Below are positions 43,623-53,639 of a stretch of DNA of 64,000 nt, piece by piece. The notes below the pieces were generated by a model. It was not told where the DNA came from, did not search any database, and saw nothing but the letters and a program-made list of their open reading frames with translations. The DNA is from CAVRXQ01 sp963831155 (GTDB lineage: Bacteria; Actinomycetota; Acidimicrobiia; Acidimicrobiales; Bog-793), in the NCBI GenBank assembly GCA_963831155.1, contig CAWHOY010000005.1, forward strand, positions 1,018,572 through 1,082,571, given 5' to 3'. Positions within the stretch are counted from its first letter, which is position 1. Every line of letters starts with the position of its first letter. The translations under genes were made by a program, and so were the position numbers.

Positions 43623-43887
43623 TAGCGATCGTGTTCGCGGACGCTCACGTTATGAGGAACGCGGAATTCTTTGAGGTCCCAAAGCAATGCGCACCGTGAA
43701 CAGCGCTGCTGGGCTCCGTCCGTGCCGAGTGTGGAGCAGGACCTCTCGTCCGCTAGCGGTGGCGAAGCGTCCGATCCAAAGGTTGATTCCTTCGGTCGCT
43801 GCTGTCGACCTCCTCCTCCGCCGACTGATCACAACCGCCTGCTCCGCAAACGCCATTTAATTACCAGTATCAGCGATCAAAGTGCTT

Positions 43888-46692
43888 TCACGGGCTCCCG
43901 ACGGCAGCCTTGACCGTCTCGCTCCACGAGCGCTGGAGTAATTCGGTCACGTCCGTGGCGGTCATGGGCCGAGCGAAATGAAAGCCCTGGGCGAGATCAC
44001 AGCCGATCGCGACCAGCTTCGAGACGACCAGCTGGTCTTCGACTCCTTCGGCCACAGTAGTGAGCCCAAGGCTGTGGCTAAGGTCGACGATGGCGCGAAC
44101 GAACGCCTCTCCGGCACTCCGCTCGGCAAGGCTGTCAACAAAGGACTTATCGATCTTCACCACGTCGACGGGGAAGCGGCGCAGATAGGCGAGGGACGAG
44201 TAGCCGGTCCCGAAGTCGTCGATCGCCAGGCGCACCCCCAGGTCTTTGAGGACGTATAGCCGGCGGAGGACGTCGTCAGCGTCTTGCATGAGGACACTCT
44301 CGGTGATCTCCAGGGTCAGTAGGCCGGGGTCAAGGCCCGATTCGGCCAACGCTTCGCGAACGTCGCCCACAAGGTTGGGTTCGGCGAGCTGACGCATCGA
44401 AAGGTTGACTGACACACTCAAGGGTTCTGTTCCCGACGGGGATCTCCAGCTGGCGGCTTGGCGGCACGCCTGGCCCAGGACCCACCGCCCTATCGGAACG
44501 ATTTGCCCGCTGAGCTCGGCCAGGGGAATGAACGTAAGCGGGGGAACCTGGCCGCGTTCCGGGTGGTGCCACCGCAACAGGGCTTCTACTCCGCGGACCG
44601 TCTCGCTCTCGAGGTCGACGATGGGTTGGTAGTAGACCTCGAGCTCGCGCCGGTCCATTGCGTGGTCCAGGTCCGCGTTGAGCTGAAGGTCCTCGTGGGC
44701 GCGATTGCGCATGCCTCGCTGGTATTGGGCGCTCCTGCCACGGCCGCTGTTCTTTGCCTGGTACATGGCCAGGTCGGCAGCCCAAATGAGCTTTTCAGCG
44801 TTGTCGAGTTCGTCGCTCGAAAGGGCCACGCCGATGGACGCACTCAGTCGCAGTTCCATGCCATAAATCGAAATGGGTTGCTGCAGCACCCGAAGGATCC
44901 GTTCGGCGGCGTCGTCGGCAGTATGGGCCGCGTGCAGGTCCTCGAGCAGCACGGTGAATTCGTCCCCCCCGTAGCGGGCGACGGTATCGCCCGCGCGCAG
45001 GGAACCGGAAAGGCGCCGCCCCACCTCGACCAGGAACTCGTCCCCGGCTCCGTGCCCAAGGCCGTCGTTGACAGTCTTGAACCGGTCGAGGTCGACAAGG
45101 AGCACGCCGACCGAGGTGCCGGTGCGCGAGGCGCGGGCGAGCGCCTGCGTGAGCCGGTCGCTGAAGAGAGCACGGTTAGCCAAGCCTGTCAGGCGGTCGA
45201 CGAAGGCTTGGAGCCTTAGCTCATCCTCGAGCTTCCGACGCTCGGTGACGTCGGAGCCGTTCCACACCAAGGCCCCGACTGCCCGCTGTCCGGTGAAGTC
45301 CCGGCAGGTGAGGGCTATCGTCCGTTCGCCGCCGGCGTGATCCAAAAAACGTACGTCGGACTGGGCGATACCCGACTGGTCGGCCCGGAGCGAGAGGCTC
45401 CCGGGCGCGAGATGGTCTGCTGCGACAACAAGCTCGTCAAGACGGCGCCCTATCCATGTCGTCGACTCGTAACCGAGCACCGACTCCATCGACGGGCTCG
45501 CGTAGGACACGACGAGATCGGAGTCGGTGAGAAGGACGAGGTCTAGGCCTTTCTCGATCATGACCTCGAAGCGGGCCCGGCTCTCGGCCAGTGCCTTTGC
45601 CCCGGCGGCTTTTCGCTGGTCAGTCATCAACGTCGCCATGCGGGCGAGCACGAGCGCGAACATGACGGCCGCGCCCGACGCCAGCAAGGGGACGTCCGGG
45701 GTCTTGGTGCGAGCCCACTGGAGGATCATTGCCAGCGGTGCCATGAGGGCGGCCACACCCAGGCTGGCGAGCCGGGTCCACCCGACGTTCCGGCCCTCCG
45801 CCTTCGACGGTTGAGTCAATTGGGACATCGAGGGATGCAGGGCGGCGGCGCCGATCAGCAGGTAGCTAGCGAGCCATAACGCGTCGTCGAAGTTGCCCGC
45901 GCTATACGCCCCGGCCAGTTGTTGCAGGACATAAGCGACGTCAGCCGAGAGCAACGCGGCCAGCGAGCCCACGAGGAGCAAGAACGACCGTCCACGGAAG
46001 CCCCCGCCGATGAGAAGCCGCATCGCTACTGCGAGGACGACAAGGTCCATGGCCGGGTACGCCAGGCTGGTGGCCCGGACGAGGAACGAGCCCGACCCGC
46101 CGTGCACCTGGGGACCGAAGAGGAACACCCAGCCGATCAGCGCCGCTCCCAGAGTCATGATCACACCGTCAAGCAAGGCAGAACGGTCGCTTCGGGGCGT
46201 TCGTGCCCTAACGAACAGCCAGAGCCCGGCAACGAGAAGCGGATAATGGAGAAGGTAAAGCACGTCGGAAACTGAGGGATAAGCCGTCAGGCCCAGCAGG
46301 TCCTGGCGGACGTAGAACGTGACGTCCGCCGAGAAATACACCAGTTGGCCTGCAAGTACGAGGGACCAAGGCAGGAGCGGCTCGGGCCGGTAGCGGCGCA
46401 GGCCCACCCCGATGGCCGCCACCGCCGACCCGCTGACGATGCAATAAAGGATCACTTTGGCGATTCTCTGGGCCAGCGGGCCGTGCGCAGGCACGGCGAA
46501 GTAGGCGCCAACGATCACCGTCCCGGCCAACATGTAGAGCCACCACCAGCGATCCGCGGCTTTCTCTTTATTGGCGACGGGCCGAGAGACGACGGTGCTC
46601 GCGACGGTCGGCGTCAGCGCTCCCGCGCCTGGCGGTTTGCGCCTTTCCAGGTGACTACGAACGGCACGCGCGCGCCTGATTCGAAGGGTCAC
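43888..46692 (-). CDS. Membrane-bound PAS-GGDEF-EAL cyclic-di-GMP synthase/phosphodiesterase
   Basis: 934 residues from a GTG without a clear ribosome site; the start could be internal. Eight to nine hydrophobic segments (about 50-360) form an integral sensor module, then PAS (about 375-495), GGDEF (motif YGGDEFTVLLED, near 574) and EAL (EALLRWHHPE near 703, then INLSMRQL-like SVNLSM, TLEITESVL, AIDDFGTGYSSL, VKIDKSFV, AEGVEDQ, QGFHF). Both domains keep all key residues, so it may switch between making and degrading c-di-GMP. The membrane part recalls MHYT/MASE-like sensors but is not a clear match. Confidence 0.9.
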   Translation of the reverse strand: MTLRIRRARAVRSHLERRKPPGAGALTPTVASTVVSRPVANKEKAADRWWWLYMLAGTVIVGAYFAVPAHGPLAQRIAKVILYCIVSGSAVAAIGVGLRRYRPEPLLPWSLVLAGQLVYFSADVTFYVRQDLLGLTAYPSVSDVLYLLHYPLLVAGLWLFVRARTPRSDRSALLDGVIMTLGAALIGWVFLFGPQVHGGSGSFLVRATSLAYPAMDLVVLAVAMRLLIGGGFRGRSFLLLVGSLAALLSADVAYVLQQLAGAYSAGNFDDALWLASYLLIGAAALHPSMSQLTQPSKAEGRNVGWTRLASLGVAALMAPLAMILQWARTKTPDVPLLASGAAVMFALVLARMATLMTDQRKAAGAKALAESRARFEVMIEKGLDLVLLTDSDLVVSYASPSMESVLGYESTTWIGRRLDELVVAADHLAPGSLSLRADQSGIAQSDVRFLDHAGGERTIALTCRDFTGQRAVGALVWNGSDVTERRKLEDELRLQAFVDRLTGLANRALFSDRLTQALARASRTGTSVGVLLVDLDRFKTVNDGLGHGAGDEFLVEVGRRLSGSLRAGDTVARYGGDEFTVLLEDLHAAHTADDAAERILRVLQQPISIYGMELRLSASIGVALSSDELDNAEKLIWAADLAMYQAKNSGRGRSAQYQRGMRNRAHEDLQLNADLDHAMDRRELEVYYQPIVDLESETVRGVEALLRWHHPERGQVPPLTFIPLAELSGQIVPIGRWVLGQACRQAASWRSPSGTEPLSVSVNLSMRQLAEPNLVGDVREALAESGLDPGLLTLEITESVLMQDADDVLRRLYVLKDLGVRLAIDDFGTGYSSLAYLRRFPVDVVKIDKSFVDSLAERSAGEAFVRAIVDLSHSLGLTTVAEGVEDQLVVSKLVAIGCDLAQGFHFARPMTATDVTELLQRSWSETVKAAVGSP

Positions 46693-46853
46693 AGTTTCCC
46701 TAACGGCCGTAGTCGGCCCTCGTCTTAGGGCCGAAAGCCACAGATCAGCCGTTCGAACGCGCTCGGCCGCGCCCTTCGGCGGCCGCGGTCACTCCGGGGA
46801 TAGGCGAAGCTAGGAACTCGCGCCCCGTGCTGCCGCCGGCTGCGGCGGAGGGA

Positions 46854-47644
46854 ATGACCCTGAAGTGGGCGCTTCGTCGGCGTGGGTTGATCGTCGCCAA
46901 TCCAGCCTCGATCGCCCACGCCCCGAGGCGCCGGCCATTAGAAAGCACAGCGTCAGGGTCATGGACCGCGGAACAGCTGCGCACCTTCCTTGACCAGGCG
47001 CGATCGGTACGCCTCTTCCCGGCGCTCTGGCTGGCAGCGAACACGCGCATGCGCCGCGGCAAAGTCCTCGGCCTGCGCTGGGGCGACGTCGACCTCGAAG
47101 GGGTCAGCTGTCGGTGAACCGCTCGCTTGTCTCGGTCGGCTACGAACTGCGTGAGACGCGGGGCAAGTCACGCTCTGCGAGGCGAAGGATCGACTTCGAC
47201 CGCCGGACCATCGAAATCTTCCAGACGTGGCTCGTCATTCGAGGTGAGGAAGACACGACACTTCGACCGGAACCGGATGTCTACCTGTTCTCGCACGTCG
47301 ATGGGTCACCCATCCACCCGCAAGTACTGAGCGACTGCTTCGAGAAACTCGTGAAGCGCTCCGGACTCCCCCGCATCCGGTTTCATGACCTTCGCCACAC
47401 GCACGCCACCTTGTTGTTGAAGGCGCGCATCCCGATCAAGGTCGTCTCCGAACGGCTCGGCCACTCGACACCGGGATTCACGATGGCGAGCTATCAGCAC
47501 GTGCTCCCGGGCATGCAGGCCGAAGCGGCGATGACCTTCGCGGAGCTCTTGGCGACACCGAAAACTTCTACCGAATTCCACCCGGTAGAAGGTCCGGTAG
47601 AAGAATCGACTACGCGACAAGTCCTGGCCGGAGCGACGCTCTGA
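46854..47644 (+). pseudogene. Tyrosine recombinase/integrase, truncated and frameshifted
   Basis: The first frame (46854 on) reads TLKWALRRRGLIVANPAS, then TAEQLRTFLDQAR and TRMRRGKVLGLRWGDVDLEG with the first catalytic Arg. At about 47100, in a GGGG run, the frame must change to continue as SVGYELRETRGKSRSARRRID, then IRFHDLRHTHATLLL (H-x-x-R), LGHSTPGFTMASYQHVLPG with the last His and the nucleophile Tyr. The N-terminal arm- and core-binding domains are missing. The stop is 12 bp before a tRNA 3' fragment, the normal int-att layout. Confidence 0.85.
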
Positions 47645-47656
47645 CCAGGACTTTTC

Positions 47657-47700
47657 GTGGCGGGGGGAGGATTTGAACCTCCGACCTTCGGGTTATGAGG
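47657..47700 (-). repeat. tRNA-Met 3' half, left copy of a 44-bp direct repeat (att-like)
   Basis: The minus strand reads CTCATAA (loop, anticodon CAT), CCCGA, AGGTC, T-arm GGAGG-TTCAAAT-CCTCC, and acceptor end CCCGCCAC. The 5' partner of the anticodon stem is not complementary (TTCGC), so the tRNA is broken in the anticodon loop, a classic crossover point. The identical 44 bp occur at 55042-55085. GGACTTTTC precedes both copies. Confidence 0.8.
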
Positions 47701-47880
47701 CGAACATGCCAGTTGATCACGATTGGTGCCGACCCCTCGCAGTTGAACCTGAACAGGGCATCTCCAACTCCGGCGTTGGCTCCTCTTGGTCATTGCTGAC
47801 CCCCGTTAATCGGCGTTTGGCTGTCAACGCGCTGTCAAATTTTCTGAGACAGTGCCTCGTCACTTACCGGGGATCGGACC

Positions 47881-48030
47881 CTAAGACGAAGATCTCCGTC
47901 GGCGCGAGACCAGCTCGGCTATCTCCAAGACGGCAGACAACGGGTCATCGTGCTCCCAGACCTCAACTAATGCCCACCCGTCTAAGGCGAGCCGTTCCCG
48001 CCTGTCTGCATCCCTCTTACAATTTCGCTC
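47881..48030 (-). pseudogene. Vsr (very-short-patch repair) endonuclease C-terminal remnant
   Basis: ERNCKRDADRRERL then GWALVEVWEHDDP matches the C-terminal Vsr pattern KIxxNxxRDxxxxxxLxxxGWxVxxxWExE. Only about 50 residues remain, ending at a stop at 47881-47883. The catalytic Asp region is absent. It is joined in frame to an aldo/keto reductase fragment. Confidence 0.65.
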
Positions 48031-48316
48031 GAACTCAGGATGTCCTCCGACTTTCGTCGCGACGACGAACTCACTACACACACCGCGCGACGACATCACT
48101 CTCCGATTATCGACTCCGATTCGCCGCCGTGATGACCGGGAACCCAGTGCGAGTACGAGTCCGCGGTGTCGAGGAAATTGCCTCCTGCGGCACGGTAGGC
48201 GTCCAACACTGCGAATGACTGGTCACGGGTCGGCTGTCCATCCGAAAACGTTGCCGCCGGAGGTTCAGAGGGAAAACCTCGAGGTCTGATTAACCGATCT
48301 TTCTCATCTCTGCCAT
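48031..48316 (-). pseudogene. Aldo/keto reductase N-terminal remnant, paralogue of the gene at 5925
   Basis: From the ATG at 48316 it reads MAEMRKIG-stop-SDLEVFPLNL; then, after frame changes, QSFAVLDAYRAAGGNFLDTADSY and SHWVPGHHGGESESIIGE-stop, then EFVVATKVGGHPEF. The intact gene at 5925-6875 has nearly the same residues. A stop codon and at least three indels show that it is dead. It is cut at HPEF and joined to the Vsr fragment. Confidence 0.85.
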
Positions 48317-48468
48317 GAATCGAGCAACACCGCGGTGATGGAAGCCATTCCGTGGATGACATCCGGGGCGTCCCCAACCTGGGTGAGAACCTCGACCTTC
48401 TAGCGGGTCGAATCAAGGTGGTCAGCCATGACTGCTCGGTTCCGGCAAGCGACGAAGGAACAACAACG

Positions 48469-48498
48469 TTGACAGCAGCGATGACGCACTCCTACGCT
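48469..48498 (+). promoter_or_regulatory. Likely leaderless promoter of the TetR gene
   Basis: TTGACA (48469-48474), 18-bp spacer, TACGCT (48493-48498). A start site seven to eight bases on coincides with the GTG at 48506, so the message would have no leader, common in actinobacteria. Confidence 0.5.
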
Positions 48499-48505
48499 CA
48501 GCGCC

Positions 48506-49213
48506 GTGGCGATGTCGGAAGTCGCCAGACCGGCGGGTCAGCGACTTTCCCGTGAGGCGATCATCGAGGCGTATCTGCGCGTCGCGGAAGGGCAAGGCCA
48601 CGACGGCGTGAACATGCGCCGCCTCGGGCAAGAGCTCGGTGTGGACGCCACCGCGGTCTATCGGTACTTCCGAGACAAAGACGAGATCCTCGCGATGGCT
48701 GCCGCCACGTTGCTCCGAGAGGTCGTCCGTGACGTGCCGGAGGCAGGTCCGTGGCGAGAGAGGCTGCGAGTCCTCTTGCTTTCGCTCCGTCGCGTTTACC
48801 TTGCCCACCCGAACGCCCTGCTTGCGCTGCAGCTCACCGCGCCGATGCTGGATGAGGGATACGACAACGTCGACTTAGAACTCGCTCTGTTGCGTGAATC
48901 GGGCTTGTCGGAAGAGGAGATTCCGCTCGCGTTCGAGGCACTCGAGACCTACACGATCGGCGGCACCGCATTCGACGCGAGGGCAACCGAGGAGAGTTTG
49001 GAACGCTGGCGGAGGGTCTACAGCGCGATGCCGGAAGCGCGCTTTCCCAATCTCGCTTCCACTGGTCGGCGTCTCTACAACGATGTGGAAAAGGCGTTCA
49101 GCTACGGCCTCGACCTGCTCTTCGATGCCATCGAGGCGAAGGCAAATTCCGGACGACAACGCACTACCGCGGCGAATCATGACAAGAAAGAGCCTTACGC
49201 GAGCCTCGCGTGA
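48506..49213 (+). CDS. TetR-family regulator with TetR_C-type ligand domain
   Basis: 235 residues. Winged N-terminus about residues 12-60: LSREAIIEAYLRVAEGQGHDG and NMRRLGQELGVDATAVYRYF. The C-terminal half (RVYLAHPNALLALQLTAPML to YTIGGTAFDARA) is of the Tn10 TetR_C class. No divergent partner; the importer genes follow 25 bp downstream in the same direction, so it probably regulates this operon in cis. GTG 48506 is preferred from the promoter position; an ATG at 48512 is alternative. Confidence 0.88.
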   Translation: MAMSEVARPAGQRLSREAIIEAYLRVAEGQGHDGVNMRRLGQELGVDATAVYRYFRDKDEILAMAAATLLREVVRDVPEAGPWRERLRVLLLSLRRVYLAHPNALLALQLTAPMLDEGYDNVDLELALLRESGLSEEEIPLAFEALETYTIGGTAFDARATEESLERWRRVYSAMPEARFPNLASTGRRLYNDVEKAFSYGLDLLFDAIEAKANSGRQRTTAANHDKKEPYASLA

Positions 49214-49238
49214 GGAAATCACAGGGGGAGGACTGAAC

Positions 49239-51125
49239 ATGGCTGGTTGGAATCATGTTCGCCAGGGCAAGAGGGGTCTGCGAGTCAGTCGCGAGAGGGG
49301 GTTTCTCCTTCGGAAGTTGGCGATCTTCCCCGCCTTGCTGCTCGCGGCCGGCGCGTACGTCCCTGCTCATCTCACCGGGCACACGACCCACGGTGCGACG
49401 GTCACCTTCGCTGAGCAACCCGGATCACCGCCCGACTACGTCTTCCCTCTGCAACCGGCGGAATGGTTCACGTTCGCGAACGATCAGGAGTTCAGCTATC
49501 TGCTGTACCCGACGCTCTATTGGATCGACAAGGACGGCGAACCCGTCGTGAACGACGCGATGAGCCTTGCAGATCCGCCAGTATTCAGCGTCAACGCGGC
49601 CCACGACACTGTGGCCACCATCACGTTGAAGAACATTGAATGGTCCGACGGCGTCCCGCTGACGACTCGCGACGTCGAGTTCTGGATGAACCTGTTGATC
49701 GCCAACAAGACGGAATGGGGCGATTACGTACCCGGCCAGTTCCCCGACAACGTGAAGTCCATCAGCTACCTGTCAAAAACACGTTTCGCGATCACCTTCA
49801 ACCGGACGTACAACCAATATTGGCTGCAGCAAAACGAACTGAACTCGATCATTCCGATGCCACAACATGCGTGGGATCGCACGTCGCTCAGTGGACCGGT
49901 CGGGAACTACGACGAGTCGAAGAAGGGCGCAGTCGCGGTCTGGACGTTTCTGAACAAGCAGTCGACGGAAGGAAGCACCTACGCCACGAGCCCGTTGTGG
50001 CGCGTAGTCGACGGGCCGTGGGAGATCGAGCCGAAGGTCGGCTACAACGCGACGACCGGCTATCTCGTGCTGGTGCCGAATCCCCGCTATTTCGGTGAGT
50101 CCACCCACAGCGTCGCCAAGTTCATCGAAGAACCGTTCACGAGCACGTCAGCCGAGTTCGACGCCGTCCGCTCCGGAAGCGTCGACTACGGATTTCTGCC
50201 ATTGGAGGACGCCACGTCGGGACTGGAATCGGCGGTGCGCTCGGAGGGCTACCAGATCGTTCCGTGGAACATCTGGGGCTGGAACTTCTGGCCACTCAAT
50301 TTCGCCCAGCCGACAGCGGGTCCAATCTTCAAGCAGCTGTACATCCGACAGGCGCTTCAGCATCTCATCGACCAGAGCGCGTGGGTGAAGTACTTCTTGC
50401 GAGGGTTCGGCTATCCCGAATACAGCGACATTCCGACGGTGATCAAGAACCCGTACGCCGACGCCTACGTCAGCGAAGACCACTACCCGTTCAGCGTGTC
50501 GGCGGCTCGGAAATTGCTCACCAGTCACGGCTGGAAAGTCGTTTCCGGAGGGGTCTCCACCTGTGTGCACCCGGGTACCGGCACCGGGGAGTGCGGTGCC
50601 GGTGTCAAATCCGGTGCGGCGTTGAGCTTTTCTTTCGAGTACAGCTCCGGAAACACAGCACTCGGTCAAGAGGTGCTCAACTTCAAGACCACCGCCTCCG
50701 AAGTCGGCGTTCAACTCACGCTCACGAGCCATCCGTTCAGCAAGGTGTTCGCCGACTATTTCTCGTGCTTCGGCGTCAAGCCGTCGGCCTGCCATTGGCA
50801 GATGCTCGCCGGCGTGATAAGTGACGAATACGGCTGGTACCCCTACTACTACCCAGACGGTGCGGAGAACTACAACACCGGCTCCGGGTTCAACGGAGGC
50901 CAGTACAGCGATCCGACGATGGACGCCCTCACCCACGCAGCGCACGAGCTGCCGGGTCTCGCGCCGCTGCACGCCGCCGACAACTACGCCGCGGCCCAGC
51001 TGCCGACGCTGTGGGTTCCGAACGGCCCGTACCAGATCTCCGTCATCAAAAAGAACGTGAGCGTTCCGCTGCCTCAAGGATTGGAGACGAACCTGTACCC
51101 GCAGCTCTGGACAGTTTCGAGCTGA
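49239..51125 (+). CDS. Extracellular solute-binding protein, family 5 (peptide/opine type)
   Basis: 628 residues from the ATG at 49239 after GGGGGAGGA. Membrane-exported: basic N-terminus then LAIFPALLLAAGAYVPAHL. No lipobox. Landmarks of the DppA/OppA group: YLLYPTLYWIDKDGEPV, VATITLKNIEWSDGVPLTTRDV, QLYIRQALQHLIDQ, and the C-terminal LPTLWVPNGPYQISVI. Aromatic-rich, with several Cys in the C-terminal half (a possible disulfide). It delivers a ligand to the DppB/DppC permeases downstream. Larger than usual (500-550). Confidence 0.9.
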   Translation: MAGWNHVRQGKRGLRVSRERGFLLRKLAIFPALLLAAGAYVPAHLTGHTTHGATVTFAEQPGSPPDYVFPLQPAEWFTFANDQEFSYLLYPTLYWIDKDGEPVVNDAMSLADPPVFSVNAAHDTVATITLKNIEWSDGVPLTTRDVEFWMNLLIANKTEWGDYVPGQFPDNVKSISYLSKTRFAITFNRTYNQYWLQQNELNSIIPMPQHAWDRTSLSGPVGNYDESKKGAVAVWTFLNKQSTEGSTYATSPLWRVVDGPWEIEPKVGYNATTGYLVLVPNPRYFGESTHSVAKFIEEPFTSTSAEFDAVRSGSVDYGFLPLEDATSGLESAVRSEGYQIVPWNIWGWNFWPLNFAQPTAGPIFKQLYIRQALQHLIDQSAWVKYFLRGFGYPEYSDIPTVIKNPYADAYVSEDHYPFSVSAARKLLTSHGWKVVSGGVSTCVHPGTGTGECGAGVKSGAALSFSFEYSSGNTALGQEVLNFKTTASEVGVQLTLTSHPFSKVFADYFSCFGVKPSACHWQMLAGVISDEYGWYPYYYPDGAENYNTGSGFNGGQYSDPTMDALTHAAHELPGLAPLHAADNYAAAQLPTLWVPNGPYQISVIKKNVSVPLPQGLETNLYPQLWTVSS

Positions 51126-51173
51126 TCGCGCCAGCGAGGCCGACTCCGATCGTTCCGACAGAAAGGGCAAGGC

Positions 51174-52605
51174 ATGGAGGTTCGCGAGTTCGCGTCGCTA
51201 CGACGCGACCGGGCTGTCCGAGCTCGTGCGAAAGAAAGAGGTGAAACCGAGCGAGCTCGCGGAAACCGCCGTCCGGGCGATCGAACGAATCAATCCGGAG
51301 CTGAACGCGGTCATCGAGGTCTACGACGACGCGGTAAGCGTCATCTCCGACGACGAAGCCAGCGCCGCGCCGTTTGCCGGCGTCCCCTTCGTCGCGAAGG
51401 ATCTCGGCTGGGCTGTCGCCGGCCGGCGGGTGGAAGCGGGTAGCCGGCTGCTCGCAGGTTGGACGAGTCCGCGCACTGGAGAGTTGGCGCGCCGCTTCCG
51501 AGCGGCCGGCCTAATTCAGATCGGCCGCAGCGCGACGTCCGAGTTTGGCGAGGTCGTGACCGTCGAGACCGCGCTGTACGGCGCGACGCGGAATCCGTGG
51601 GATGTCACGAAGAGCACAGGTGGATCAAGCGGCGGTTCGGCCGCCGCGGTGGCCGCCGGCATGGTGCCCCTCGCACATGGCAACGACGGGGGCGGGTCCA
51701 TCCGCATACCGGCGTCCTGCTGCGGGTTGGTGGGCTTGAAGCCGAGCAGAGGACGAATTTGGTCAGAGCCGACGCGCGTGTTCCTCGGCGACATCACGAC
51801 CGAATTCGCCCTCACTCGGTCGGTAAGAGACGCGGTCGCATTGCTCGCAGCGGTGGAAGGTGCGGGGCCGGGTGCACCCTTTCGTGCGCCGACCGGCGAC
51901 CTCGCGGGCACGGACGACTTCGGAGCGACGCCACGGAAACTGCGCATCGGTTTCACCACCGGCAATTTGTGGGGGCGGCACATCGACCCGGAGGTCGCGT
52001 GCGCAACGCTCGAAGCCGCGAATCTCTGTGCGGAACTCGGACACGAGGTGTTCGAGCGTCCACTGACCTTTGATGTCGAGCGGTACATCGCATCGACGAT
52101 CGACATCTGGGCTGCGATGGCGGCGACGGAGGTCGACGCATCCGCTCGGGCTATGGGCCGCGCACCTAACACCGAGACCCTCGAGGGTTACACGCTCGCG
52201 CTGTACGAACACGGGCGCCGCCTCGATGCGAAACGAGTCATCGAGGCACTCGAGACCTATCGGAAGACCACTCGGGTAGTTGACGAGCAGTTGCAGGACT
52301 GCGACATCTTCTTGCTCTCTACAATGCCGGCTCTCCCACCGACGCTCGGCTCCTACGATCCGTACCGACAAGTCGGCGTCGACTGGTACTTCGCGAGCGA
52401 CCTCGGAAACCTCGAGTCAGGTACGTCGCTGTTCAATTGCACTGGGCAGCCGGCGATCAGCCTGCCGCTCATGACCGAGGCTGGTCTGCCGATCGGTGCG
52501 CAGTTCGTCGGACGGTGGGGTGAGGACAAATTGCTGCTGCAACTGGCGAGCGTCCTCGAGCAAGCGCGCCCCTGGTCGGCGCGACAACCATCGGTCTTCG
52601 CGTAA
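51174..52605 (+). CDS. Amidase (amidase-signature family), frameshift near the start
   Basis: Ser-Ser-Lys amidase. FVAKDLG holds the Lys; GGSSGGSAAAVAAGMVPLAHG and DGGGSIRIPASCCGLVGLKPSRGR hold the Ser pair. From ATG 51174 (after GAAAGGGCAAGG) the frame reads MEVREFAS and then goes out of frame; removing one C at 51198 gives EFASYDATGLSELVRKKEV, the usual family N-terminus. As it stands, translation would have to start at GTG 51226 and lose about 17 residues, which may still give an active enzyme. Sits between the binding protein and permeases, so it probably hydrolyses the imported amide or peptide. Confidence 0.8.
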
Positions 52606-52639
52606 TGTCCCAACAACCGAAGTGATGTAAGAAGCAGCG

Positions 52640-53593
52640 GTGGTCGGCTACATCGTCCGGCGACTAATCCACGCGGTCTTCGTCGTCGTCGGGGTAACGA
52701 TCATTGCCTTCATCCTGCAGAACCTGGTCGCCACCGGGCCGGCTCTCGCCCGCGCGGTGATCGGGTTGCGAGCCGGCCCTACCCAGGTGCGCGCATTCAT
52801 CAGGGAGTACGGGCTCAATTCGCCGCTTCCCGTGCAGTACGGCCACTACTTCTGGCAGATGTTGCACGGAAACCTCGGCTACTCGTACAAGTTGAACGAC
52901 TCCGTGGACGCCCTGATCGCCCACGACCTGCCGAGGGACCTGCTACTGGTCGGTTCGGCGCTCGTCATCGCGTTGCTCATCGCCATTCCCGTTGGATTGG
53001 TTCAGGCCGCCCACCGCAACGGTCTCATCGATTACGTCGGAACGACTGTGTCGTTCGTGCTTTATTCGATGCCGTACTTCCTTCTCGGCCTGCTTCTGAT
53101 CGCCGTGTTCTCGGTGAACCTCGGGCTCTTACCCGCAGAAGCGCCGCAAGGCACGACGATCACCGAGGTGCTGTCACAGCCATCCGGGTTAGTCCTCCCG
53201 ATCGCCACGCTCGCGCTCGGCACGTACGCACTCTTCAGCCAGTACATGAGATCTGCTGCGGTCGAGAATCTTGCGCAGGACTACGTCCGAACCGCTCGGG
53301 CCAAAGGCGCCTCGAAACGACGCATCCTGTGGCGCCACGTGCTTCGGAACTCGCTCCTTTCGGTCGTAACTCTGGTCGGCCTTTCGGTGCCGGCCGTCCT
53401 CACGCTCGGCTTCGTGGTCGAGTACGTCTTCAATTTCCCTGGGATCGGGTTGCTGTTCTACAACGCGGCCGTGAACGCCGACTATCCCGTGGAACTTGGC
53501 ATCACCATTCTCGTAAGCGTGGCCACGGTCCTCGGAAACTTGGCCGCCGACATCGCATACGCCGTGCTCGACCCACAGGTGCGCTACACGTGA
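52640..53593 (+). CDS. Peptide-type ABC permease, DppB-like
   Basis: 317 residues from GTG 52640. Starts MVGYIVRRLIHAVFVVVGVTIIAF, the DppB N-terminal helix. The permease loop YVRTARAKGASKRRILWRHVLRNSLLSV is the EAA motif that docks the ATPase, and the last helix ends VLDPQVRYT. Six membrane segments. Needs a DppC partner (present) and ATPases (absent here). Confidence 0.92.
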   Translation: MVGYIVRRLIHAVFVVVGVTIIAFILQNLVATGPALARAVIGLRAGPTQVRAFIREYGLNSPLPVQYGHYFWQMLHGNLGYSYKLNDSVDALIAHDLPRDLLLVGSALVIALLIAIPVGLVQAAHRNGLIDYVGTTVSFVLYSMPYFLLGLLLIAVFSVNLGLLPAEAPQGTTITEVLSQPSGLVLPIATLALGTYALFSQYMRSAAVENLAQDYVRTARAKGASKRRILWRHVLRNSLLSVVTLVGLSVPAVLTLGFVVEYVFNFPGIGLLFYNAAVNADYPVELGITILVSVATVLGNLAADIAYAVLDPQVRYT

Positions 53594-53639
53594 CCGCAAG
53601 CGACCACTGCCGCTGCGCCGTGTCCGCGCGTTCGACGAA

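Noticed and set aside
43623..43887. Short open frames after the enoyl-CoA hydratase
   Set aside because: No family match, no ribosome site, and both strands are equally open.
47657..47700. A complete tRNA-Met gene
   Set aside because: No D-arm or 5' acceptor half is present and the anticodon stem has no partner.
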